Below the pieces are notes generated by a model. That model was not told the origin of the DNA. It was given only the letters and a program-made list of their open reading frames with translations, and made no database searches. Positions 1 through 8,462 of a DNA stretch of 64,000 nucleotides are shown piece after piece. The position numbers and the translations under genes are program-made. The stretch is from an uncultured Brachyspira sp. Lineage in GTDB: Bacteria > Spirochaetota > Brachyspiria > Brachyspirales > Brachyspiraceae. Each line of letters starts with the position of its first letter. Positions within the stretch are counted from its first letter, which is position 1. Location of the stretch: the NCBI RefSeq assembly GCF_949287625.1, contig NZ_CASEGO010000003.1, positions 10,183 to 74,182 of the forward strand, in the 5' to 3' direction.

Positions 1-1
1 T

Positions 2-70
2 GTTTTAACAGAATATTCTTGGAATAGTTATATGAAAAACATATTAGGTATTGAAGTTAATTTTTATTAG
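2..70 (+). CDS. C-terminal end of an unidentified protein (partial)
   Basis: An open frame enters from the left edge and ends at a TAG at 68-70. The 22 visible codons end in a tail containing EYSWNSYMKNILGIE, which looks like real coding sequence. It is loosely reminiscent of the last helix of group 1 glycosyltransferases, but it is far too short to assign. The other forward frames stop early. A roughly 115-bp AT-rich gap separates it from pyrG. Confidence 0.45.
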   Translation, partial: VLTEYSWNSYMKNILGIEVNFY

Positions 71-185
71 AAAATATTATTTGAAATTAACATAATAATA
101 AAATTCGCTTGATTTAATAATAATTTATGATAATGTTATAGCGATTTTATTATATTTTAATAAAAAATAAAAATTAGAGGATTAT

Positions 186-1802
186 ATGAACACTAAATAC
201 ATATTTGTAACAGGCGGTGTTGTATCTGGTTTAGGTAAGGGTATAACAGCAGCTTCACTAGGAAGACTTTTAAAGGCTAGGGGATTAAGCGTAACTATAC
301 AAAAATTTGACCCGTATATAAATGTAGATCCCGGCACTATGAGTCCTTTTCAGCATGGTGAAGTTTTTGTTACTGATGACGGAGCGGAAACTGATTTGGA
401 TATTGGGCATTATGAGAGATTTATAGATGAAAATTTAAATAAATACAGCAATGTTACTACTGGTAAAATATATCAGCATGTTATAAATATGGAAAGAGAA
501 GGTAAATACCTTGGAGAGACTGTTCAGGTTATACCTCATATTACTAATGAAATAAAAAGAAGAATATACAGAGAAAATGATACTAAAAAAACAGATATAG
601 TGATTACCGAAATAGGGGGTACTATTGGAGATATAGAATCCCTTCCATATATAGAAGCTATAAGACAGGTAAAAACACAGTTAGGTCAGGATAATGTACT
701 TTATATACATGTAACTTTAATACCTTTTATAAAATCTTCAGAAGAAATCAAGACTAAACCTACTCAGCATAGCGTTAAAGAACTTATGCAAAGCGGTATT
801 ATACCAGATATTATAGTTTGCCGAACTAGTCAGCATTTGCAGGAATCGCATAAAAAAAAGATAGCATTATTCTGCAATGTACCTAAAGATAATGTATTTG
901 AAAACTTTGATGAGCCAAATATATACGGAGTGCCTTTAATGCTTGAAGCTCAGGGGCTTTCTGATGTTGTATGCAGGCATTTTAAATTAGAAACTGCTAA
1001 AATAGATTTAACTAATTGGACTGATTTGGTATGTAAGCAAAAAAATATAGCTATACAGAATGATAAAGTAAAGATTGCTATAGTGGGAAAATATGTTTCT
1101 ATGAAAGATGCTTATATTTCTTTAACAGAAGCATTAAATCATGGCGGAATATATAATGATATTAATGTTGATATAGATTGGATATCCGCTGAGGATTTGG
1201 AAGATGTTGAAGATATATCAAAATATTTTAAAGGTGTTCATGGACTTATTATACCGGGAGGATTTGGAGAGAGAGGTATTGAAGGTAAAATAGAAGCTAT
1301 TAAATATGCTAGAGAAAATAAAATACCTTATTTCGGAATATGTTTGGGTATGCAGCTTATGAGTGTAGAGTTTGCAAGAAATGTATTAAAACTTGAAGAT
1401 GCTAATACTATAGAAGTTAATGAAAATGTAAAAAATCCTATTATTACGCTTATGGAAGAACAGAAAAAAAATATATTAAAAGGCGGTACAATGCGTCTTG
1501 GTGCTTTTGAGTGTGATATAAAAGAAGGAAGTTTGGCTCATAAATTATACGGAAAAACATCAATAAGCGAAAGACATAGACATAGATATGAGTTCAATAA
1601 TGCCTATATTGATAAAATGGAGAAAGCTGGATTTATTATCACAGGAAAATTAAAAAATGGAAATCTGGCTGAAATAGCAGAAGTTAAAGATCACCCTTAT
1701 ATGATAGGTGTTCAGTTCCACCCAGAATTAAAATCAAGAATTACTAATCCGCATCCTTTGTTTGTAGGATTTATAGAAGCAGCCAAAAAATTTAGAAAGT
1801 AA
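186..1802 (+). CDS. pyrG: CTP synthase
   Basis: Makes CTP from UTP, ATP and glutamine in the cytoplasm; last step of pyrimidine nucleotide synthesis. The protein is 538 aa, the usual length. The N-terminal amidoligase domain (about residues 1-270) begins with [18 protein letters not shown], the family's ATP-binding signature. The C-terminal class I glutamine amidotransferase domain (about 295-535) shows PGGFGERG, the nucleophile motif GICLGMQL and the His/Glu motif GVQFHPE. An AGAGGA ribosome binding site lies 6-7 nt before the ATG. A hairpin terminator follows directly, so it is probably the last or only gene of its transcript. Confidence 0.98.
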   Translation: MNTKYIFVTGGVVSGLGKGITAASLGRLLKARGLSVTIQKFDPYINVDPGTMSPFQHGEVFVTDDGAETDLDIGHYERFIDENLNKYSNVTTGKIYQHVINMEREGKYLGETVQVIPHITNEIKRRIYRENDTKKTDIVITEIGGTIGDIESLPYIEAIRQVKTQLGQDNVLYIHVTLIPFIKSSEEIKTKPTQHSVKELMQSGIIPDIIVCRTSQHLQESHKKKIALFCNVPKDNVFENFDEPNIYGVPLMLEAQGLSDVVCRHFKLETAKIDLTNWTDLVCKQKNIAIQNDKVKIAIVGKYVSMKDAYISLTEALNHGGIYNDINVDIDWISAEDLEDVEDISKYFKGVHGLIIPGGFGERGIEGKIEAIKYARENKIPYFGICLGMQLMSVEFARNVLKLEDANTIEVNENVKNPIITLMEEQKKNILKGGTMRLGAFECDIKEGSLAHKLYGKTSISERHRHRYEFNNAYIDKMEKAGFIITGKLKNGNLAEIAEVKDHPYMIGVQFHPELKSRITNPHPLFVGFIEAAKKFRK

Positions 1803-1822
1803 AGATTAATATTTTTATAAAT

Positions 1823-1853
1823 TGGCATGCTTATAATTGGCATGCCATTTTTA
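1823..1853 (+). terminator. Rho-independent terminator of pyrG
   Basis: The 8-bp stem TGGCATGC (1823-1830) pairs with GCATGCCA (1840-1847), with a 9-nt loop and a run of T to 1853. It lies 20 nt after the pyrG stop. Confidence 0.8.
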
Positions 1854-1885
1854 TATTACGGCAGCCTGACATGTAATTTTTTTAA

Positions 1886-2160
1886 TATATACTGGAACGA
1901 TTTCATTTTGTCAACTAATGTACATTATATAGAATTATCAACTTTTTTGCCGCACAAAAAAGTTGCAAAAAACGCAATTGCTAGAATTTTATATTTTAAA
2001 AATATGTATTAGATGTATGGTAATACTCGAAATTTAGGCTAAAAATGCAGTTCTTTTGGTTCTTTTATACCAATAAAAGAACTTGGGTGCGGGGCAAAGC
2101 TCTGCAAATATTTAAATCAAAAAAATTAATTTTTGACAAATTATATTTGTTTAGGTATAT
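1886..2160. repeat. MITE-like intergenic repeat element, copy E1
   Basis: A 275-bp non-coding element in the gap between pyrG and the ABC operon. It starts TATATACTGGAAC and ends with the inverted counterpart (TTTGTTTAGGTATAT), so both ends carry the same terminal repeat, with TTTGTCAA further in. The core (about 2046-2100) starts ATGCAGTTCTTTTGG. It holds a perfect 9-bp hairpin (GTTCTTTTA/TAAAAGAAC), followed by a G-rich stretch TTGGGTGCGGGGC. The left half is nearly collinear with the copy at 53751-54023. A 61-codon open frame across its left half is not conserved in that copy, and I do not treat it as a gene. Confidence 0.75.
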
Positions 2161-2243
2161 CATTTGATGAATATATTATGTATAGTAGAAAAATATTAAT
2201 GATGAGATTAAAATTATAAAAGCAGGTTATTGATATTATTTAA

Positions 2244-2281
2244 CTAATAGGAGTTAATATAAAACTCCTATTAGATTTTTT
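2244..2281 (+). terminator. Strong hairpin after the ABC operon
   Basis: A perfect 12-bp stem, CTAATAGGAGTT (2244-2255) with AACTCCTATTAG (2263-2274), followed by ATTTTTTATT. The T-rich tail favours plus-strand transcripts. The minus-strand tail, which would serve the metQ-side operon ending at 2293, is weaker. It may act in both directions. Confidence 0.65.
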
Positions 2282-2292
2282 ATTATAATAGA

Positions 2293-3090
2293 TTAATATA
2301 TTATATAAGCACCCTGAAATATTTCATTAAATTTGTTTTTAAATTCTTCTGTTTGAGTAACTTTAATGATATCCTGAGCCCATTTAGAATTCTCATTTCC
2401 TTCATTTACAACTAATCCTGTAGGGAAATTATTGTATTCTCCGTCTTCCACTATATATGAATGAGCATCAAAACCAGCATTTTTCATAACGCTTGAAAAT
2501 GTTATAGTAGCATCAGCATCTGCATAAGAACCAGCTGTTGATGTAGTTTCTACTTCTAAGAATTTTATATTTTTTGGATTTTCTTTTATATCAAGCATAG
2601 TATAAAATTCTCCTGTTTTTTCTCCCAATTTTAAAAGACCTAATTTTTCAAGGAATCTAAGTCCTCTGTCCATATTGCTTGGATCATTAGATATGGTAAT
2701 TGTAGCTCCGTCAGGTATTTCTTCCAATGTTTTATGTTTTGATGAATATAGAGCATTTAAAGATGCATATTTAAATCCATCAACTAAAACTAAATGTGAG
2801 TTATTAGCCTTATTAAAAGTATCTATCCAAGGTTTATGATTTAGTATTAGACCATCAATCTCATTAGCACTTAAAGCCAAAGCAGGCAAATTATTTCCGT
2901 CAAATACTTTGACTTCCATTTTATAGCCTTCTTTTTCCATTAGTCTTTTAATTTCTTCCACTGCTTCAGCATTTAAAGCCATACATCCTATTACTATAGT
3001 ATCATTTGATGAAGATGATGCTTTGTTAGAGCAAGATGCCATTAATAAAATGAGCATCATTGATAAAATTGATATTATTTTTCCTTTCAT
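2293..3090 (-). CDS. metQ: MetQ/NlpA-family substrate-binding lipoprotein of an ABC importer
   Basis: Extracytoplasmic binding lipoprotein that would deliver methionine or a related amino acid to the MetNI transporter. The 265-aa sequence begins with a lipoprotein signal peptide ending in the lipobox MASC (Cys20), then a Ser-rich linker. NlpA/MetQ features include the TIVIGCMALNAE strand and a segment around GLILNHKPWIDTFNKAN. It is the last gene of a four-gene minus-strand operon, 22 nt after the DUF169 gene. The family is secure. Methionine as substrate is inferred from the NIL domain of the partner ATPase; other ligands are possible because the binding protein is divergent. Confidence 0.85.
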   Translation of the reverse strand: MKGKIISILSMMLILLMASCSNKASSSSNDTIVIGCMALNAEAVEEIKRLMEKEGYKMEVKVFDGNNLPALALSANEIDGLILNHKPWIDTFNKANNSHLVLVDGFKYASLNALYSSKHKTLEEIPDGATITISNDPSNMDRGLRFLEKLGLLKLGEKTGEFYTMLDIKENPKNIKFLEVETTSTAGSYADADATITFSSVMKNAGFDAHSYIVEDGEYNNFPTGLVVNEGNENSKWAQDIIKVTQTEEFKNKFNEIFQGAYIIY

Positions 3091-3112
3091 TTTTTCTCCT
3101 TTTTTTATTTTA

Positions 3113-3919
3113 TTATTCTCTTTCGGCGATTCCGCCTATATAGCCATTATCATCGTAGTTTTGATTCATTTTTATTTCTAATAAATCGGATAAATTATTT
3201 TTTTCAAGTTTTTCTTTAATGATTTTTTTATGTTTATTTCGTTCAAGAGGATTTATAGTTTTAATTAATCCGTCAAATACATTTAAAAATATTCTATAAG
3301 GCATTCCAACTCCCATTTCATCGTCTTTCCAGCCAGCCATCATTCTTGTACCAGAACACATCATAGACATATTAAAGCATCCATTTTCATAAGGATAAGA
3401 AGTACATTCCTCACAAAGTGCCTGCATACCAGATAATTTTATATTATTAGCATGTCCGTAATGATAGGCATATCCATGAGCTAAACGCATAGCCTGATAT
3501 GGTTTGCATACAAATATAACAATATCAGGTTCTTCTTTATAATCTTTTAAAGGCATAATTGCTACTCCGAAAATTTTATGCTCACAATAAACCATATTTC
3601 TTGACATCTTTCTGCTTACGCCTAAATCTCTGTATGTTCCAGCCTTTACTCTCCTTACTCCAGATACAGTTTCAGGAAGTACACTTTGAAATCCAAGAGC
3701 AACAGCACCTCCTGAACATGCATTATGTCCTTTATGTATTTTTAATTTTCTTCCTTCGCTTGCTCGGCTTACAAACCTGCAGTAAGATGTTTTATTTTTT
3801 GTTTCTTCAGCATCTAGTTTATTATATTCATCTTCTGTAAATATGAATTTTATTCCTACTGGACATCTTTCTAATTCTAATATGCTGTTAAGTATTTTAT
3901 CCATTTCTTCTAAATTCAT
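3113..3919 (-). CDS. DUF169 family protein in an ABC transporter operon
   Basis: A 268-aa soluble protein of the DUF169 (COG2043) family; its biochemical function is not known to me. It is rich in Cys: one Cys in KTSYCRFV, then HNACSGGAVALGF, and a cluster CEECTSYPYENGC followed by MMCSGT. This suggests metal or Fe-S binding, but that is inference. No signal peptide or membrane segment is visible. It sits between metI (11 nt upstream) and metQ (22 nt downstream), so it is almost certainly co-transcribed with the transporter. That position suggests a role linked to the imported compound or its regulation. Confidence 0.8.
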   Translation of the reverse strand: MNLEEMDKILNSILELERCPVGIKFIFTEDEYNKLDAEETKNKTSYCRFVSRASEGRKLKIHKGHNACSGGAVALGFQSVLPETVSGVRRVKAGTYRDLGVSRKMSRNMVYCEHKIFGVAIMPLKDYKEEPDIVIFVCKPYQAMRLAHGYAYHYGHANNIKLSGMQALCEECTSYPYENGCFNMSMMCSGTRMMAGWKDDEMGVGMPYRIFLNVFDGLIKTINPLERNKHKKIIKEKLEKNNLSDLLEIKMNQNYDDNGYIGGIAERE

Positions 3920-3930
3920 AAATATATCCT

Positions 3931-4587
3931 TTAAATTAATTTTTTATATATAAAATCGCCTATATATTGTGCTATATTTACAAATAAAAACATAATAAAT
4001 ACAGAAAAATATAGTATTGTATTATTAAAACTCTGATATCCGTAAGTCAATGCTACAGCACCGAGTCCGCCTCCCCCTACTGCACCTGCTATAGTAGTTG
4101 CCGCAATATAATTAACTGCAGCCATAGTAACAACTGATACTATAGAAGGTATTGATTCTCTGATAATTACTCCAAACATTATTTGAATATTTGTAGCTCC
4201 GAATGATTTTGCTGCCTCTATTAACTGCTTATCAACTTTAATAAAACTGCTTTCAAGTAATCTTGCTATAAATGCCGTTGCTGTAATTGATAATGGAAGT
4301 ATTACAGCCTTTTCTCCTATAGTTGTTCCTATTATAAGACGCGTAAAAGGAGATATGGCAACTATTAGTATTAATATTGGAAATGATCTTATAGTATTAA
4401 CTATAAAACTTAATACATTATAGAATTTCTTTTTATAATTAAGTCCGTTGGGACCGTACATTGTTAATAAAACCGCTATTATAAATCCCAATACAAATCC
4501 TATTAATATAGTAAAAAATACTATTCTAATTGTTACTATTGTAGAAGGCAGTATTAGTTTTACGAAGTAATTTATATATTTATCCAA
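3931..4587 (-). CDS. metI: MetI-type ABC transporter permease
   Basis: Membrane subunit of the importer; 218 aa with about five hydrophobic segments. It has the permease EAA-type loop around EAAKSFGATNIQIMF and the MetI-typical AVGGGGLGAVALTYGYQSF. It starts at a TTG. An AGGAGA ribosome binding site lies about 8 nt upstream, inside the end of metN, and no better ATG exists before the first membrane segment. Only 1 nt separates it from the metN stop, implying translational coupling. Confidence 0.9.
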   Translation of the reverse strand: MDKYINYFVKLILPSTIVTIRIVFFTILIGFVLGFIIAVLLTMYGPNGLNYKKKFYNVLSFIVNTIRSFPILILIVAISPFTRLIIGTTIGEKAVILPLSITATAFIARLLESSFIKVDKQLIEAAKSFGATNIQIMFGVIIRESIPSIVSVVTMAAVNYIAATTIAGAVGGGGLGAVALTYGYQSFNNTILYFSVFIMFLFVNIAQYIGDFIYKKLI

Positions 4588-4588
4588 T

Positions 4589-5551
4589 TTATTCTCCTAA
4601 CACTTTATAATTTTCTATATTGATAGATTTTAAATATTCTTCAACTTTTTTTAAATCATTACTATTTATAACATTTATTATAACTTTTCCTATTATGCAG
4701 TTTTTATAATCTTCCATAATAAAGTCTATTATATTTACATTAAATTTTCTTATTAATTTTTCTATAATATTATTTGAATCATCTTTTTTATACATAATTT
4801 CAATATTTTTACCAGAATTAGGGAGTAAAATCCTATTATCTCCTAGTATATTGATAAGAGAAGCAGGCTGATTAATAAATATTTCTTCAACAATACCTTT
4901 GTCTTTTACAATACCATCTTCTATTATAGCCATATCATCACATATAGATTTTACTACATTCATCTGATGTGTAACCAATACTATTGTGATCCCCATAGAT
5001 TTATTTATATTATTCAAAAGCTCCATAATTGCTTCAGAATTTTTAGGATCTAATGCTGAAGTAGCTTCATCAGATAATAATATTTTAGGATTCATAGACA
5101 ATGCTCTTGCAATAGCAACTCTTTGTTTTTGTCCTCCAGAAAGATCTCTTGCAAGATTATTTATTTTTTCATACATTCCTACAACATCTATTAAATATCT
5201 GACACGCTCATCTATTTCTTTTTTATTATAATGCCAGCATTGCATAGGAAATGCTATATTATCATATACGCTTGCCCTTGTAATTAGTGAAAAATGCTGG
5301 AATATCATTCCTACATCTCTTCTAAACATTCTCAATTCTTTTTCATTAAGTTTTTTTATATCAATTCCATTTACTTCTAAATATCCAGAATCATATTTTT
5401 CTAATCCATTTATACATCTTAGTAAAGTAGATTTTCCTGCACCGCTTCTTCCTATTATGCCGAAAATTTTACCTTTATCTATATCAAGATCTATTCCTTT
5501 TAATATTTCTATATTGTTATATTGTTTTTTTAATGCTGCTATTTTGATCAT
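4589..5551 (-). CDS. metN: MetN-type ABC transporter ATP-binding protein
   Basis: ATPase that powers the MetNIQ-type importer. The 320-aa protein has Walker A GRSGAGKS (residues 34-41), signature LSGGQ (137-141) and Walker B ILLSDEATSALDP (157-169). The C-terminal region (about 245-315) matches the NIL ligand-sensing domain found in MetN, which mediates feedback by the transported amino acid. It is the first gene of the operon metN-metI-DUF169-metQ. A promoter lies about 145 bp upstream. There is no clear Shine-Dalgarno before its ATG. Confidence 0.93.
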   Translation of the reverse strand: MIKIAALKKQYNNIEILKGIDLDIDKGKIFGIIGRSGAGKSTLLRCINGLEKYDSGYLEVNGIDIKKLNEKELRMFRRDVGMIFQHFSLITRASVYDNIAFPMQCWHYNKKEIDERVRYLIDVVGMYEKINNLARDLSGGQKQRVAIARALSMNPKILLSDEATSALDPKNSEAIMELLNNINKSMGITIVLVTHQMNVVKSICDDMAIIEDGIVKDKGIVEEIFINQPASLINILGDNRILLPNSGKNIEIMYKKDDSNNIIEKLIRKFNVNIIDFIMEDYKNCIIGKVIINVINSNDLKKVEEYLKSINIENYKVLGE

Positions 5552-5693
5552 AATACTAGTTTTATTTATTGAATTAATTATTAAGATTTTATTGGATTTA
5601 TTTAAATAAACACACGGTTTAATGAATTAATTATTCTGGGGAAAATAATAATCTTTAAAAAAGAAGAAAAAAATATTAAAAATCATATACTCT

Positions 5694-5721
5694 ATTATAG
5701 CATAGTAAAATAAAAAATCAA
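5694..5721 (-). promoter_or_regulatory. Promoter of the metN operon
   Basis: On the minus strand a TTGATT -35 box (5721-5716), a 16-bp spacer and a perfect TATAAT -10 box (5699-5694). The implied leader of about 135 nt contains two near-identical copies of AATAATTAATTCA, about 50 bp apart. These could be operator half-sites. I see no recognisable S-box or other riboswitch in the leader. Confidence 0.65.
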
Positions 5722-5740
5722 TTGATTTTAATGTGATATA

Positions 5741-6259
5741 CTATTTAAAATCTTTATAGAGCATACTTGGCTGAACATCAGTATTATTTTGATATTTACT
5801 GCTGGTATATTCTTCATATTCTCCATCTATAGTGTGATAATAAAGCTGAGCTATCTCTACATTTGGATATATTATAATAGGCTTTATGCAGAATATTTCC
5901 AAAGTCCAATATCCAGCAAAACCTACATCGCCGAAACCAGCTGTAATATGAATAAATATTCCAAGTCTCCCTATAGATGAACGTCCTTCTATCATAGGTA
6001 CATATTTTTTTGTTTTTGTATATTCAAGGGTGCGTCCAAGATACAATTCATTAGGTTTTAATTCATATCCGCTTTCTGGTATTATTATTTCTTTTGTTTC
6101 GCTTAGTTTTTTCATATCAAGAACTTTATCTTTATATACTAAGAGTTTATTATGCAGTCTTACATTATAACTGTTTGAATTTAATTGTTTTCTATTGAAT
6201 GGTTCTATTATTATATCTTCACCTATATTTTTTTCTATTTGAAGCCCAGACAAAATCAT
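5741..6259 (-). CDS. dcd: dCTP deaminase
   Basis: Deaminates dCTP to dUTP (or directly towards dUMP in bifunctional members), supplying dTMP synthesis. The 172-aa protein shows the family core: SNSYNVRLH, then EGRSSIGRLGIFIH, then TAGFGDVGFAGYWTLEI with the catalytic Arg/Ser and Glu. The spacing resembles the bifunctional dCTP deaminase/dUTPase branch, but I cannot separate the two by eye. It is divergent from pgi; the 117-bp gap between them carries a TATAAT at about 6339. Confidence 0.92.
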   Translation of the reverse strand: MILSGLQIEKNIGEDIIIEPFNRKQLNSNSYNVRLHNKLLVYKDKVLDMKKLSETKEIIIPESGYELKPNELYLGRTLEYTKTKKYVPMIEGRSSIGRLGIFIHITAGFGDVGFAGYWTLEIFCIKPIIIYPNVEIAQLYYHTIDGEYEEYTSSKYQNNTDVQPSMLYKDFK

Positions 6260-6376
6260 CTATCTTTATCCTGTTTTGTTGTTATATTTTTATTTAAGAA
6301 ATTATAATTATTTTCTTTATTTTTCGGTATTATTATAGTATAATTTACCAACTAAAATAAAACGAGGGAGTTATTA

Positions 6377-7708
6377 ATGATATCTATAAATTATAAAAAT
6401 GTGTTATCTTTTTTAAGAGAACATGAATTGGAATATTTATCTGACTTTGCAAAATATGCTAATGAACTTTTAGAAAATAAAAAAGGTGCTGGCAATGATT
6501 TTTTAGGCTGGGTTAACTTACCTGCAGAAGCCTTAAAAATGGTTAGTGAAATCGATAACTTAGCTAAAGAAATAAGAGAGAATGCTGAAGTATTGGTTTC
6601 AGTTGGTATAGGCGGTTCTTATTTGGGAGGTAAAGCTGTAATTGAATCATTTTTAAATCCTTTTGCTCAGGCTAAAAAAGGAAATACTCAGGTAGTATAT
6701 GCCGGACACAATATGAACGGTGAATATTTTAAACATTTACTTGATTATTTGGAAGGCAAAGATTTTTATATTAATGTAATATCTAAAAGCGGTACTACAA
6801 CTGAACCTGCTATAGCTTTTAGAATGCTTAAAGAATATGCTGAAAAAAGATACGGAAAAGAAGGAGCAGCTAAAAGAATAATAGCTACTACTGATAAGGC
6901 TAAAGGAGCTTTAAAAACATTATCCAATGAAAATAAATACAGAACTTTTGTTATACCTGATGATGTAGGCGGAAGATATTCTGTACTTACTCCAGTAGGG
7001 CTTATACCTATTGCAGTTGCTGGTATAAATATAGAAGAGTTTGTGAAAGGTTTTGATGCTATGGCTAAATTAACTAAAGAAATGGATTATAAGAAAAATC
7101 CTTCTATGTTGTATGCTATGCTTAGAAATGCACTTTATACTAAAGGATACAGCACAGAAATAATGGTTAATTATATACCTAGAATGCATTATATATCAGA
7201 ATGGTGGAAACAATTATACGGAGAAAGTGAAGGTAAAGATAAAAAAGGCATATTTCCTGCTTCTGTTGATTTTTCTACCGATTTGCACTCTTTAGGTCAG
7301 TTTATACAAGACGGTAAAAGAGGATTATTTGAAACTGTTATAAGAGTTGATAAAGAAGATATTGATTTAAAAATACAAAAAGAAGCATCAGATTTGGACG
7401 GACTTAATTATTTAGACGGAAAGTCTTTGCATGAAATAAATAAATCAGCATTGGAAGCTACAGTATTAGCCCATGTTGACGGAGGCGTACCAAATATAAT
7501 AGTAGATATTGATAAAATTACTCCTTTCACTATCGGAGAGCTTTTGTATTTCTTTGAAAAAGCATGCGGTATATCAGGTTATATGCTTGGTGTTAATCCA
7601 TTTGATCAGCCCGGTGTAGAAGAGTATAAGAAAAATATGTTTGCTATGCTTGGTAAAAAAGGCTATGAGGAGATGGGTAAAACTCTAAGAGCAAGATTAG
7701 AAAAATAA
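6377..7708 (+). CDS. pgi: Glucose-6-phosphate isomerase
   Basis: Interconverts glucose-6-phosphate and fructose-6-phosphate in glycolysis and gluconeogenesis. At 443 aa it is of the short bacterial type. Motifs in order: VSVGIGGSYLGG (N-terminal SIS subdomain), SKSGTTTEPAIAFR (phosphate binding), DVGGRYSVLTPVGL, and the C-terminal QPGVEEYKKNMF. An ACGAGGGAG ribosome binding site precedes the ATG. It ends at a strong terminator shared with a convergent gene. Nearby glucan metabolism genes (GH57 at 8463) and glmS give a sugar-phosphate context. Confidence 0.97.
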   Translation: MISINYKNVLSFLREHELEYLSDFAKYANELLENKKGAGNDFLGWVNLPAEALKMVSEIDNLAKEIRENAEVLVSVGIGGSYLGGKAVIESFLNPFAQAKKGNTQVVYAGHNMNGEYFKHLLDYLEGKDFYINVISKSGTTTEPAIAFRMLKEYAEKRYGKEGAAKRIIATTDKAKGALKTLSNENKYRTFVIPDDVGGRYSVLTPVGLIPIAVAGINIEEFVKGFDAMAKLTKEMDYKKNPSMLYAMLRNALYTKGYSTEIMVNYIPRMHYISEWWKQLYGESEGKDKKGIFPASVDFSTDLHSLGQFIQDGKRGLFETVIRVDKEDIDLKIQKEASDLDGLNYLDGKSLHEINKSALEATVLAHVDGGVPNIIVDIDKITPFTIGELLYFFEKACGISGYMLGVNPFDQPGVEEYKKNMFAMLGKKGYEEMGKTLRARLEK

Positions 7709-7732
7709 TAATATTTAATTGTATTATAAAAG

Positions 7733-7767
7733 AAAAGAGGCTTTAATATACTAAAGCCTCTTTTTAT
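7733..7767. terminator. Bidirectional Rho-independent terminator
   Basis: The stem GAGGCTTTA (7737-7745) pairs with TAAAGCCTC (7752-7760). It is flanked by AAAA before and TTTTT after, so it can end pgi from the left and the BioD-like operon from the right. Confidence 0.88.
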
Positions 7768-7770
7768 TTG

Positions 7771-8439
7771 TTAAAATAACTCTTTAATAATATCAGGATA
7801 TTTCACTATTTCTATTTTTTTATTTTCTGGAGTATTATCAAATTCTGTTGTATGTACTTTTATAGGATTTATCTGCCTTCTTATATATTCTATAACACTA
7901 TTTGAAACAAATACATCTTTTTTTATATTTATAACTATAAAAGGAACTTTGAATCCTCTTGTATGGAAAAGTTCTACTTGTTCTAAAGATGTATGTATGA
8001 CATTAGAATCATACTCTATAATAGGTATTATATGCACTTCATTTTCTTTTTCTATATCAAGTATCAAGTCCATAAAGTTATAGTTTTCTTTTATAGGGCA
8101 ATATAAAGATAATGATTCAAAAACCATATAATCATAAATATTTTTATTTTCATCTATTAAATCGGTAATATCTCTTTCATCAATTTTTGTATTAATGCTA
8201 TGCATAGGAGATATATTGCCGTTTGTGGCATAAGAAACAAATATTTCCGAAGCCTTTAGATTAGTAGTATTTTTTATATATTCGCAGTCAAATAATTTAT
8301 TGTCTCTTACTTCCATAACAAAAGGTTTGTAATAGCATACTTTTTTGTCAAACATTTTTAATGATGATATTATATGAGAGGAAAGATAAGTTTTTCCTAC
8401 ATGGCTTTTATCAGATATAATGCAAAATATTTTCATCAA
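7771..8439 (-). CDS. BioD-like P-loop ATPase (dethiobiotin synthetase family)
   Basis: 222 aa. The N-terminus reads KIFCIISDKSHVGKTYLSSH, the modified P-loop of the dethiobiotin synthetase/AAA_26 group (GKT at residues 15-17). It then has a switch-like YKPF motif and YDYMVFESL where BioD proteins have their Mg/ATP-binding acidic strand. The usual BioD substrate motifs are not obvious and no other biotin gene is nearby. A dethiobiotin synthetase assignment is therefore only a family resemblance. It follows the GH57 gene by 23 nt on the same strand and is probably co-transcribed with it. Confidence 0.65.
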   Translation of the reverse strand: MMKIFCIISDKSHVGKTYLSSHIISSLKMFDKKVCYYKPFVMEVRDNKLFDCEYIKNTTNLKASEIFVSYATNGNISPMHSINTKIDERDITDLIDENKNIYDYMVFESLSLYCPIKENYNFMDLILDIEKENEVHIIPIIEYDSNVIHTSLEQVELFHTRGFKVPFIVINIKKDVFVSNSVIEYIRRQINPIKVHTTEFDNTPENKKIEIVKYPDIIKELF

Positions 8440-8462
8440 ACACCCTTAAAATTAAATATATT

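Noticed and set aside
1827..2012. 61-codon open frame downstream of pyrG
   Set aside because: It begins in the pyrG terminator hairpin and runs through the left half of a dispersed non-coding repeat; the matching copy at 53751 does not keep the frame.
5552..5693. Methionine or SAM riboswitch before metN
   Set aside because: No conserved stems or purine-rich core are seen; the leader is AT-rich with only short direct repeats.
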